Shown here piece by piece: positions 1-5,705 of a stretch of 5,705 bases of DNA. The stretch comes from Phycisphaerales bacterium (lineage in GTDB: Bacteria > Planctomycetota > Phycisphaerae > Phycisphaerales > UBA1924). Location of the stretch: the NCBI GenBank assembly GCA_019747615.1, contig JAIEQQ010000469.1, positions 1 through 5,705 of the forward strand, written 5' to 3'. The notes beneath the pieces were generated by a model. It was given only the letters and a program-made list of their open reading frames with translations, ran no database searches and had not been told where the DNA came from. The translations under genes were made by a program, and so were the position numbers. Position 1 is the first letter of the stretch, and each line of letters begins with the position of its first letter.

Positions 1-716
1 AGCACGTCGCGATCCGGTCGCTCCGGCACACGCCCGCGCGCCGCCCGCGCGCGCTCCATGTGCTCGGCCTTCTGGCGACTGAGCACCCCCTGCGGGTTGA
101 TGTACGGCTCCATGTAGTCCTTAGCCGGGAACCGCTCGGGGGTGTACTCCGAGCGCCCGCCGGCGCCGGGCCCAGCGTGCGCGTCGTCGCGCCGCACAAA
201 CTGCGAGTGCGTGTCGATGAGGCTCTCGAGGCTGAGGCAGGCGTCGATGAAGTGCTCGACGACATCGCTGCCGTGCTGATCGATGTAGCGGCGCACGCGC
301 GTGGAGTGGTTGGCCATCTCGTCGAGCATCTTGCGGTTGGTCTTGCTGAACCACGCGTTGTTCTTGAAGAAGTCCGCGTGCCCGTAGACGTGCGACATCA
401 CGAGTTTCTGATCGGTGACGCCGTTGGACTCTTGCAGGTACGCGTACACCGGGTCGGTGTTGATGACCATCTCGTAGATGCGCCCGAGGCCGTAGGCGTC
501 GCGCTTGGAGAGTTTTTCGTACTCCATGCCGAAGCGCCAGTGCGGGTAGCGGACGGGGAAGCCGCCGTAGGCCGCGATCTGGTTCATCATGTCAAAGGGC
601 AGGACTTCGAAGATGACTTCGAAGAAGTCCAGGCCGTATTCCTGGGCCTTGGCCTTGATGGCGAGCATGTGGCCCAGGAGTTCTGGGGAGAGATCGGTGC
701 TTGGAGTCACGGGCAT
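1..716 (-). CDS. spoVR: SpoVR family protein (N-terminal 238 residues, runs off the left edge)
   Basis: Reading the minus strand from ATG at 716 gives an uninterrupted frame to position 1. The protein shows SpoVR-family landmarks in order: AYGGFPVRYPHW at residues 49-60, GMEYEKL at 63-69, YGLGRIYEMVINTDPVYAYL at 75-94, a SHVYGHADFFKNN block at 108-120, then a DACLSLESLIDTHSQF block near 165-180. Family members are about 470-510 residues, so roughly half is present. The start is fixed by GGGAGGA, 6 bases upstream of the ATG. Members are cytoplasmic: the Bacillus protein is needed for spore cortex formation, while E. coli YcgB is linked to stress and stationary phase. The biochemical activity is unsettled. 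In many bacteria the gene sits with prkA (serine kinase) and a DUF444 gene. Here the upstream neighbour is instead a zinc-ribbon membrane protein, so any partners must lie left of the window. Family assignment is firm; the role in this organism is inference. Confidence 0.93.
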   Translation of the reverse strand, partial: MPVTPSTDLSPELLGHMLAIKAKAQEYGLDFFEVIFEVLPFDMMNQIAAYGGFPVRYPHWRFGMEYEKLSKRDAYGLGRIYEMVINTDPVYAYLQESNGVTDQKLVMSHVYGHADFFKNNAWFSKTNRKMLDEMANHSTRVRRYIDQHGSDVVEHFIDACLSLESLIDTHSQFVRRDDAHAGPGAGGRSEYTPERFPAKDYMEPYINPQGVLSRQKAEHMERARAARGRVPERPDRDV

Positions 717-722
717 GGCGAA

Positions 723-729
723 TCCTCCC
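723..729 (-). promoter_or_regulatory. Strong Shine-Dalgarno site of spoVR
   Basis: The minus strand reads GGGAGGA, then 6 bases, then ATG at 716. This near-consensus ribosome binding site decides the spoVR start and is the clearest one in the window. Confidence 0.8.
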
Positions 730-843
730 GCGCGCCGGTGTGGCGAGCCCTCGGTGCGCCTTGGGTTTATCGGCTGTCCTGCCTTGAGACATACGAGGGA
801 AGTGGGGCGAAGGTTGTGAATTGCGCGGCAGGCGAGACTCGCG

Positions 844-1350
844 TCAACGGAACACGTAGAAGAGCACAGTTGGAACCCAAGAAAGCCCCGCGAGAGCCAA
901 GAGCATCACCGCGCGACCAGAGGCCACACCCAGTGCGTAGCGGTCTTTCCGCCGCCACGCCCGCCACGCGAGAAAGGACGCAACGGAGCCGCCAAGGCCG
1001 ATTCCCAGCTGAACGGTCGTTGGACCTATGAACAGCATCCACACGAGCCAAGTCGTCGACGGTAATGGCTGGAACTGCGTCACAAGCGAGTAAAGCCCGC
1101 GGCCGCCCTGTGCGAACGCCATCACCGCCACCCACGTCAACACCGCCGCGACCCACCAACTCCGCGCCGGCAACGGATCGGCGCGGACTTCGAGCCGGAG
1201 CGCCACCCCACACTCCGGACACTTCACCCCCGCCGACCCTCGCAGGTTGTGCTCGCATGCCGGGCACATCACATCGCGCGCCGCGACAAACGCCGCGACT
1301 TCGCGCTGCTCCGATTCCGCCACCTCAACCCGCGGCTGTTCCTCACCCAT
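844..1350 (-). CDS. Zinc-ribbon membrane protein of unknown function
   Basis: A 168-residue protein. Residues 1-28 are charged and hydrophilic. A compact zinc ribbon follows, with Cys29, Cys32, Cys44 and Cys47 (CPAC, an NLRG motif, then CPEC). After it come hydrophobic stretches at about 64-82, 101-129 and 146-167, consistent with three or four membrane helices, separated by a basic loop (WRAWRRKD, 129-136). The likely topology is a small cytoplasmic metal-binding head on a membrane anchor. Similar short ribbon-plus-helices proteins are common in planctomycetes, but I know of no assigned function. ATG at 1350 has no clear Shine-Dalgarno sequence. The gene is divergent from mutM (173-bp gap) and lies 127 bp upstream of spoVR on the same strand, so co-transcription with spoVR is possible but not shown. 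Cysteine spacing and hydrophobicity pattern strongly favour a real gene over the overlapping frames. Confidence 0.78.
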   Translation of the reverse strand: MGEEQPRVEVAESEQREVAAFVAARDVMCPACEHNLRGSAGVKCPECGVALRLEVRADPLPARSWWVAAVLTWVAVMAFAQGGRGLYSLVTQFQPLPSTTWLVWMLFIGPTTVQLGIGLGGSVASFLAWRAWRRKDRYALGVASGRAVMLLALAGLSWVPTVLFYVFR

Positions 1351-1390
1351 GTCACGAGCCTATCCGAGATTACAACGCCGATCCCCCAAT

Positions 1391-1412
1391 GCCCAGTGCC
1401 CAGCCCAGTGCC
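1391..1412. repeat. 10-bp direct repeat (GCCCAGTGCC twice)
   Basis: GCCCAGTGCC occurs at 1391-1400 and again at 1403-1412, a 12-bp period. It lies between the divergent zinc-ribbon gene and mutM, about 40-60 bp from the first and 110-130 bp from the second. It could be a paired regulator site or a slippage duplication; no known operator is recognised. Confidence 0.5.
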
Positions 1413-1414
1413 TG

Positions 1415-1446
1415 CTCCTCTCCTCTCCGCTCCCCTCCGTTCCTCC
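1415..1446. other. Pyrimidine tract in the divergent intergenic region
   Basis: Thirty-two bases contain only two purines (G at 1429 and 1439) on the plus strand, so the minus strand is almost pure purine. The tract follows the 10-bp direct repeat directly. It does not sit at ribosome-binding distance from either flanking start. Its role is unknown; it may simply be compositionally biased spacer. Confidence 0.5.
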
Positions 1447-1523
1447 GCGATCCAGACTCCCATCAGCACGAAGACCCCACCGGGCACGATTCCTCGAATC
1501 AACTTCGCCCATACGCTGCGCCC

Positions 1524-2387
1524 GTGCCAGAACTGCCCGAGGTCGAATCCGTGCGTCTCTCGCTGATCCCGCACCTGATCGGGCGCACGGTTACGCGTGC
1601 GATCCTGCATCGCGCGGATATCGTCGAGGGCGACCCATCGAGCGAGGCGCTTTTTGAAGATCACCGCATCGCCACGCTCCATCGCCGGGGCAAGTTGCTC
1701 TCGATTCACGCAGCATCCGGGCAAGTGCTCGCCGTTCACCTCGGCATGTCCGGCCAACTGCTTGTCCTCGCCAAAGACACCGCGCCCGTGAACCCCAAGC
1801 ACATCCACGCCGAGTGGCAGCTCGATTCTGGCCAGCGCCTGATCTTCCGCGACCCGCGCCGCTTCGGCGGCCTCTTCACGCATGCCTCGCTCGCAGAGTT
1901 CGAGTCGCGCCGCCTCAGCGCGCTCGGTCCGGACGCGCTGACGATCACGCCGGAAGATCTTCAGCGCGCCGTGTGCAACGGTGGCGGGCGGCGCGCGATC
2001 AAGGCGGCGCTGCTGGATCAGCGGGCGCTGGCCGGTGTCGGCAACATCTACGCGGATGAATCGCTCTTCGCATCGCGCATCAACCCGGCAACGAAGTGTC
2101 ATCGCCTGCGCTCCGAGGACTTCGCCCGCCTCGCGGCGAGCATTCACACCATCCTCGCCCGCGCGATCACCCAAGGCGGCAGCTCGCTCCGCGATTACGT
2201 CAATGCCTCCGGCGAGTCTGGGTCGTTCGCGCTGGAGCACGCGGTCTACGGCCGCGCGGGCGAGCCGTGCATCCGCTGCTCGACGCCCCTGAAGTCGCGA
2301 TTGATTGCCCAGCGAACCACAGTCTGGTGCCCGGCCTGCCAGCCATCGCGGGCACCACGGCCGGGCACGTCGCGACCTGAGTCATGA
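1524..2387 (+). CDS. mutM: Formamidopyrimidine-DNA glycosylase (Fpg/MutM)
   Basis: A complete 287-residue bifunctional DNA glycosylase/AP lyase that removes oxidised purines such as 8-oxoguanine in base-excision repair. The GTG start at 1524 is fixed by the family's N-terminus: the frame reads PELPEVE, and Pro2, exposed when Met is removed, is the Schiff-base nucleophile; Glu3 is the acid. An upstream start would bury this proline, although the frame stays open upstream. Other landmarks are Lys57 in HRRGK, the HLGMSGQL strand at 72-79, DPRRFGG from Asp110, and GVGNIYADE with Asn174 in the helix-two-turn-helix region. The C-terminal zinc finger has Cys249, Cys252, Cys269 and Cys272, with Arg264 in QRTT as the finger arginine. 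All key residues are present, so the enzyme should be active. Length is slightly above the usual 270 or so because about 15 residues rich in Pro, Arg and Ser follow the finger. No Shine-Dalgarno sequence is evident before GTG. Confidence 0.96.
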   Translation: MPELPEVESVRLSLIPHLIGRTVTRAILHRADIVEGDPSSEALFEDHRIATLHRRGKLLSIHAASGQVLAVHLGMSGQLLVLAKDTAPVNPKHIHAEWQLDSGQRLIFRDPRRFGGLFTHASLAEFESRRLSALGPDALTITPEDLQRAVCNGGGRRAIKAALLDQRALAGVGNIYADESLFASRINPATKCHRLRSEDFARLAASIHTILARAITQGGSSLRDYVNASGESGSFALEHAVYGRAGEPCIRCSTPLKSRLIAQRTTVWCPACQPSRAPRPGTSRPES

Positions 2388-2792
2388 CCCGAATCCAGTC
2401 GGCCGCGATGAGTTTTCCACCTCGTTGTTCACACGGACATTCAGCGGCCGCGGCAATCGTGGCCACACCCGAGCACCCAGCAATTCACCGCCCGATCAAA
2501 ACGCGAGCGTGCTGACGTCGAGCATCAATGCGGCTGCGGCGTGAAGCGCTTGCGATGGCGAAATCATGCTCAGAATCAAGAAATCTACGCTCAAGACCGG
2601 CAAATCAGAAGCGGGCCGCGATCGAGCCCATCGGGCCAACCGCAACGCACCAAGCGCGGCGACACACGCCCGAATGCCCGGACGCCATCAACTCTCCACG
2701 GATGTTCCACACCACCCGGCCCCCGCCGCGGCTCACACGGATGCGTTGTGAAGCTCCCGCGCCGTCCGCCCCACACGCCGCACCCGCGACGG
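2388..2792. other. Gene-free gap between convergent mutM and the DUF2617-like gene
   Basis: Short open frames cross this stretch on both strands, but none shows a recognisable motif, a good ribosome site or a convincing protein composition. An 8-bp palindrome (GTCATGAC, 2381-2388) overlaps the mutM stop, and CGGCCGC at 2400-2406 is inverted at 2444-2450 with a 37-base loop. Neither is followed by a U-run, so no intrinsic terminator can be called for either convergent gene. No tRNA-like fold or array was seen. Confidence 0.5.
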
Positions 2793-3341
2793 TTACTTCT
2801 TCAGTTCAAAGATCGACTGCGTCCGCAGCACCAGCCCCGTGGCCGCGAACAGGTGATAGCTGTGAATATGCACCTCGCGGGCCATGCGCTCGATGTCCAG
2901 CATCGAAAGGTTCTTGCCGCCGGCCTCATCGCGCCACTGCACCGCGAGCCCGTCGGTCTCGTCCGCCAGCGCCAGCATCTCCGCGTAGGTCGCGCGATAC
3001 AGGTTTTCGCTCAGCGTCTCGGTCTGCATCGTGGTGATGTAGTTGAGCCGCTCTTCCTTGATTTCCTGCTCAAAGTCCCGCTCGCCCAAACACGGGAAGG
3101 TCGCCAGCACGCCGCTGGTCGGCACGCCGCCCTCTTTGTCGGTGACCAGCTCACACACGCAGCCGCTGCGCTGTTGGAGCCGCAGCATGTGCGAGCCGTG
3201 CATGAGCCATGCTTCGAGCTCGTAGCCGATGTGAGAGACCACACGTCGGGCCTTGACCTGAAAGAGCTCCGGGTGGAGCGCTTTATGGTAAAGCACGAGG
3301 GTGTGAACTTGGGCGGGCGCGGCTTTGGTCGAAACGTTCAT
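2793..3341 (-). CDS. DUF2617-like protein of unknown function
   Basis: A 182-residue soluble protein with no signal peptide or membrane segment. Features that match my memory of planctomycete DUF2617 proteins are an early LYHKALHPELF segment (17-27), a GSHMLRLQ strand (49-56), a CLGERD turn (84-89), and a C-terminal block with VHIHSYHLF (157-165) and RTQSIFEL (173-180). The family's function is unknown. The spacing of these blocks and the 160-200 residue length also fit the family, but this rests on recall and not on a search. Four cysteines or fewer are present with no metal-binding pairing. The ATG start at 3341 has GGAAG 6 bases upstream. The gene is convergent with mutM and divergent from the HEAT-like gene. 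A stable hairpin sits just upstream of its ribosome binding site and may control translation. Confidence 0.72.
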   Translation of the reverse strand: MNVSTKAAPAQVHTLVLYHKALHPELFQVKARRVVSHIGYELEAWLMHGSHMLRLQQRSGCVCELVTDKEGGVPTSGVLATFPCLGERDFEQEIKEERLNYITTMQTETLSENLYRATYAEMLALADETDGLAVQWRDEAGGKNLSMLDIERMAREVHIHSYHLFAATGLVLRTQSIFELKK

Positions 3342-3347
3342 GATGCA

Positions 3348-3352
3348 CTTCC
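3348..3352 (-). promoter_or_regulatory. Shine-Dalgarno site of the DUF2617-like gene
   Basis: The minus strand reads GGAAG, 6 bases before ATG at 3341. It supports this start. It lies only 3 bases downstream of the hairpin at 3356-3377. Confidence 0.55.
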
Positions 3353-3355
3353 AGG

Positions 3356-3377
3356 GATCGAGGTGTTCCCCTCGATC
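3356..3377 (-). promoter_or_regulatory. Leader hairpin before the DUF2617-like gene
   Basis: GATCGAGG (3356-3363) and CCTCGATC (3370-3377) form a perfect 8-bp stem around a 6-base loop. In the minus-strand transcript this sits in the 5' leader, 3 bases before the GGAAG ribosome site. It could modulate ribosome access or protect the 5' end. It has no U-run, so it is not a standard intrinsic terminator. The symmetry is visible directly; the function is inference. Confidence 0.6.
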
Positions 3378-3466
3378 GGGCTCGGTCAGGCCGCTTCATA
3401 CGACGTCGCCTGGCGTCTTGGGAGCGGTCGAGATGCTAACCGTCGCGTGAAACCCTGTCATTTGAA

Positions 3467-3496
3467 TTATCAAACATCGGTAAAGACCCTATCATA
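3467..3496. promoter_or_regulatory. Candidate overlapping divergent sigma-70-like promoters
   Basis: On the plus strand TTATCA (3467-3472), a 17-base spacer and TATCAT (3490-3495) resemble a -35/-10 pair for the HEAT-like gene. On the minus strand TATGAT (3491-3496) matches the -10 consensus at five of six bases for the DUF2617-like gene. Its only -35-like partner, TTGCAG (3516-3521), is 19 bases away, which is long. This is the most AT-rich part of the region. Planctomycete promoter consensus is poorly known, so this is tentative. Confidence 0.3.
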
Positions 3497-3500
3497 CCGA
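3477..3500. repeat. Inverted repeat TCGGTA / TACCGA spanning the candidate -10 boxes
   Basis: TCGGTA (3477-3482) and TACCGA (3495-3500) are perfect inverted half-sites separated by 12 bases, and they bracket the candidate -10 boxes of both divergent genes. This geometry would suit a dimeric repressor, but six-base arms also arise by chance. Confidence 0.4.
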
Positions 3501-3522
3501 CAAATCTGGCACGGGCTGCAAA

Positions 3523-3554
3523 ACCACAACAAATAGTGGAATGTCGGTTGTGGT
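3523..3554. repeat. Inverted repeat ACCACAAC / GTTGTGGT
   Basis: ACCACAAC (3523-3530) is repeated in inverse as GTTGTGGT (3547-3554) with a 16-base spacer. A further ACAAC at 3557-3561 can also pair with GTTGT (3547-3551), giving alternative hairpins. It is either an operator or part of the 5' leader of the HEAT-like gene. Confidence 0.5.
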
Positions 3555-3779
3555 GTACAACATCGTGTTTCTTGCGCTGCGCCATCGCAAAGATTGCGCG
3601 TCCGATCATGCGATCCGGCGCGAATCTCCGATCAATCCGGGAGTATGCCACGGCGCGGAGCGGATGAATCTGGTGCTGGGAAGACTGGCGGTGCCTCGGA
3701 TCGAGCCGGCCGCGCCGCGGCCGCATTATCGGCCTCGTCAGTGCCCGCGGCGCATGCATCTGCCAATCGAACAGGGCCG

Positions 3780-5705
3780 ATGGTCAACCCGCCTGGCGCT
3801 GATGCCGCCGATGCGCCGACGCCGACCGATGCCGACGTGCGCTCGTGGATCACGGACCTGCGGGCCAGCTCCAGCGGCCATCGACGAGTGCTTGGCGTGC
3901 GCGTGCGATTTCTGAAGGCGTCGGGGCCGCCGACCAGTGCCGTGGCGCTGGTGTGCGCGTGGCATCACTTGGAGCCGGCGCGCCGAGATGAGGCGTGGGA
4001 ACTGGTGCGCCCGATCCTTCCGGGCGTGTTGACGCTGATCGATGGGGCGCGGCACGCGGCGGACTTTGTCGGCGCGTGTGCGCTCATCGGCGAGCGAGCG
4101 CTATGCGAACACGCGGGCATCCTGCTGACGGCGCTCCAGCTCGATGGCGCCGGTGCGCGCGAGGCCTCGGCGCGGGCGTTCGTTGAGCTGTCGCGGACGC
4201 CGGACCTTGATCACGGGGCGCGTCAGGCTCTGCTGAGCGCCCTACTCGTTGGCGCGGAGCGGTTCGATGCGCATCGCGCCGAGGGTGTGATCGAGGCGCT
4301 GGCGCGATGCGCAGCGCTGTGGCCCGGCGCGTGGGCCGCGGCGTGCTCCGGTGTCCCTTGGCTCTCCGACGAGACGCACCCGGCGAGCATGGTCGTTCGC
4401 GCCCATCTGCGGCGCAGCGCTGATCCGAGCGCCGGGGCCGCGGCGTGGCGGTGGATGACGACGCGCTCGCTCCGCACTGCGTGCGTCGTCCGCATTACTG
4501 CGCCGCTTCCGGGCGATTCCGTTGCGTGGTTCCTGCGGTCGGCCCACCTGCTGCTGAACCCCGCGCGGGCTCGCGTGCTCAAGGCCCTGCCCGGCGTGCA
4601 CGCGGCGCCATCGCCCGCGGCGGATCGGCGCGACCGCCCGAAATCGATGCTCACGCCGGAGCAGGCGGTGGTCGATCGCTGCGATCTGCCGGCGCGCCTC
4701 GGTGCGGTGCGGCTGGCGCGGCTGGCGCCCGCGCCGCTGCACCAGCGCGATTCGCTGCTGGCCGGGCGATTGCTTGATGATTCGACGCTGGTCAGGCTTG
4801 GGGCTTCGATCGCTGCGGCGACATCGTCGCTGCCGCTGAGCTGCGAATCGGACTATGTCTTCGATCCTGACTCGCGCGTAGCGCGCCACAGCGCGCTGTC
4901 GATGCTCGCGACGACCACGCGTGGTGCGCTGGAAGCGCCGGCGCGCCAGCGGCTGGCACTCTCGCTGCTCCGCAGCCCACACGCCAGCGTCCGCGATATC
5001 GGCAGCGCGGCGCTGGCCAGAGACGGCGTTGTGGCGGGGCTGGCGGTCTCGCCGGCGCTCAATGGCGCCCCGGCGAGCGACGCGTCGGACGCGGCGCGGA
5101 TCATCGAGATCACGCGGACGGGGCGCGCGCAATCGCGGGCGACCGAGCTGATGGACTTTGTCCGCAACGGGGTTGGTGCGACGCAGCCGGTGATGCCGAT
5201 CGAGCCTCCGGAAGAGTCACGATCGGGCCGCCCGCTTCGGGCACTCTCGGCCGCCGCGGCGGCGCTGGGGCATGTGAGTGATGTGGGCGCAGACGCGCTG
5301 TTGCGAGCGCTGCTTGAGGACCCCGACGCGCGAGTCCGGTCCAACGCAGTCGAGGCGATTGCGCGGCGAGCCCGCCGCGCGTTGCCCGGCGCTCCCGGCA
5401 CGCCGCTGACAGCGCCGCTGCTGATCGGTCTGCTCTCGGACGAGCATCATCGTGTCGTTGGCTCTGCGGCTCGCGCGATGATCCAGCTCGGGCGAGCGAC
5501 GAGGCAGGCGGCGCTGCTCGAGCAGGGCCAGCGGGCGGTGCTGAAGCTGATGGCCGATCATCGCCCGCTGCGGAAGCGGGCGGGGCTGTGGGCCGCGGCT
5601 CATGTCGCGGGCCAGATCCCGGATGTCACCGAGTTCCTCGATGCGGCGCAGCGGGCGCGGCGCGACGCGGACGAGGTGGTGTCGACGAGCGCGAGCCTGA
5701 CAAGC
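3780..5705 (+). CDS. HEAT-like helical-repeat protein, unknown function (3' end beyond the window)
   Basis: The frame starting at ATG 3780 is open for 642 codons up to the right edge, with no stop, and uses GC-rich third positions. The product is alanine-, leucine- and arginine-rich and almost entirely helical by composition. HEAT-like signatures are clearest in the second half: DPDSRVARHSALSMLA (362-377), SPHASVRDIGSAALARDG (about 399-416), DPDARVRSNAVEAIARRA (514-531) and LLSDEHHRVVGSAARAMIQL (551-570). These carry the Asp/Pro-Asp turn and the V-R-x-x-A-x-x-A helix typical of such repeats. Residues 18-280 look like more diverged helical repeats. HEAT solenoids usually act as protein-binding scaffolds; no catalytic motif, signal peptide or membrane helix is visible, so a specific role cannot be given. 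The start is uncertain: ATG 3645 lies in the same frame and would add 45 low-complexity residues. ATG 3780 is preferred because third-position GC falls from about 75% to about 55% upstream of it, and a weak AGG lies 4 bases before it. Confidence 0.78.
   Translation, partial: MVNPPGADAADAPTPTDADVRSWITDLRASSSGHRRVLGVRVRFLKASGPPTSAVALVCAWHHLEPARRDEAWELVRPILPGVLTLIDGARHAADFVGACALIGERALCEHAGILLTALQLDGAGAREASARAFVELSRTPDLDHGARQALLSALLVGAERFDAHRAEGVIEALARCAALWPGAWAAACSGVPWLSDETHPASMVVRAHLRRSADPSAGAAAWRWMTTRSLRTACVVRITAPLPGDSVAWFLRSAHLLLNPARARVLKALPGVHAAPSPAADRRDRPKSMLTPEQAVVDRCDLPARLGAVRLARLAPAPLHQRDSLLAGRLLDDSTLVRLGASIAAATSSLPLSCESDYVFDPDSRVARHSALSMLATTTRGALEAPARQRLALSLLRSPHASVRDIGSAALARDGVVAGLAVSPALNGAPASDASDAARIIEITRTGRAQSRATELMDFVRNGVGATQPVMPIEPPEESRSGRPLRALSAAAAALGHVSDVGADALLRALLEDPDARVRSNAVEAIARRARRALPGAPGTPLTAPLLIGLLSDEHHRVVGSAARAMIQLGRATRQAALLEQGQRAVLKLMADHRPLRKRAGLWAAAHVAGQIPDVTEFLDAAQRARRDADEVVSTSASLTS

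Larger units (their letters stand above)
3342..3779. other. Divergent intergenic region with several dyad symmetries
   Basis: This 438-bp stretch separates the divergent DUF2617-like and HEAT-like starts. It contains the leader hairpin (3356-3377), AT-rich candidate promoters (3467-3496) and two inverted repeats. From 3645 to 3779 it is open in the HEAT-like frame and may be an N-terminal extension of that gene. Other open frames here have no recognisable product. Confidence 0.5.

Noticed and set aside
832..842. GCGAG-A-CTCGC palindrome near the zinc-ribbon stop
   Set aside because: A one-base loop cannot form a normal hairpin and no U-run follows, so it is not a terminator. A chance palindrome is likely.
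60..1031. Long plus-strand open frame of 323 codons
   Set aside because: It is antisense to SpoVR and the zinc-ribbon gene, whose frames carry clear family motifs. Its product has no recognisable domain and arises from GC-rich codon bias.
1065..1523. N-terminal extension of mutM to an ATG at 1065
   Set aside because: Fpg needs proline immediately after the initiator residue, and the extension is low-complexity and antisense to the zinc-ribbon gene.
1269..2240. Minus-strand open frame of 323 codons opposite mutM
   Set aside because: It mirrors mutM, which has all catalytic and zinc-binding residues. The antisense product is Arg/Ala-rich with no domain.
2400..2450. Inverted CGGCCGC/GCGGCCG as a mutM terminator
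   Set aside because: The loop is 37 bases, the arms are largely self-palindromic GC sequence, and no U-run follows.
2496..2567. Minus-strand 23-residue open frame starting at ATG 2567
   Set aside because: There is no ribosome site or known small-protein match, and its length is compatible with chance.
2541..3536. Plus-strand open frame of 331 codons
   Set aside because: It is antisense to the DUF2617-like gene and has an implausible composition in its upstream part.
3541..3915. Plus-strand 124-residue open frame overlapping the HEAT-like start
   Set aside because: It is in another frame from the HEAT-like gene, rich in Arg/Pro/Cys after the first 30 residues, and has no ribosome site.
4242..5132. 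Minus-strand 296-residue open frame
   Set aside because: It is an Arg-rich antisense shadow of the HEAT-like gene without motifs.

Overview
The window is GC-rich chromosomal DNA, most likely from a planctomycete (Phycisphaerae-like). The suggestion rests on three things: a short membrane protein with an N-terminal CxxC...CxxC zinc ribbon of the 'CP.C..NLRG...CPECG' kind, a DUF2617-like protein of the planctomycete type, and a high-GC codon bias. No rRNA, tRNA, CRISPR array, IS element or phage gene is visible, so this looks like ordinary chromosome rather than a mobile or defence island.

Layout. 1-716 (minus): N-terminal half of a SpoVR-family protein whose C-terminus lies beyond the left edge. 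844-1350 (minus): zinc-ribbon membrane protein, transcribed toward spoVR with a 127-bp gap. 1351-1523: divergent intergenic region with a 10-bp direct repeat and a pyrimidine tract. 1524-2387 (plus): mutM (fpg), formamidopyrimidine-DNA glycosylase, complete, starting at GTG. 2388-2792: gene-free gap between convergent genes. 2793-3341 (minus): DUF2617-like protein. 3342-3779: divergent intergenic region holding a strong leader hairpin, two inverted repeats and overlapping candidate -10 boxes. 3780-5705 (plus): an unrecognised HEAT-like helical-repeat protein that stays open to the right edge.

The genes do not form one obvious pathway. MutM does base-excision repair of oxidised purines. SpoVR belongs to a family usually linked to the PrkA kinase and a DUF444 protein, neither of which is in the window. 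The DUF2617-like and HEAT-repeat genes share a divergent control region with several dyad symmetries, which makes co-regulation possible but unproven. The parts least explained by known families are the long HEAT-like protein and the structured 3342-3779 region. I see no convincing new multi-gene system.
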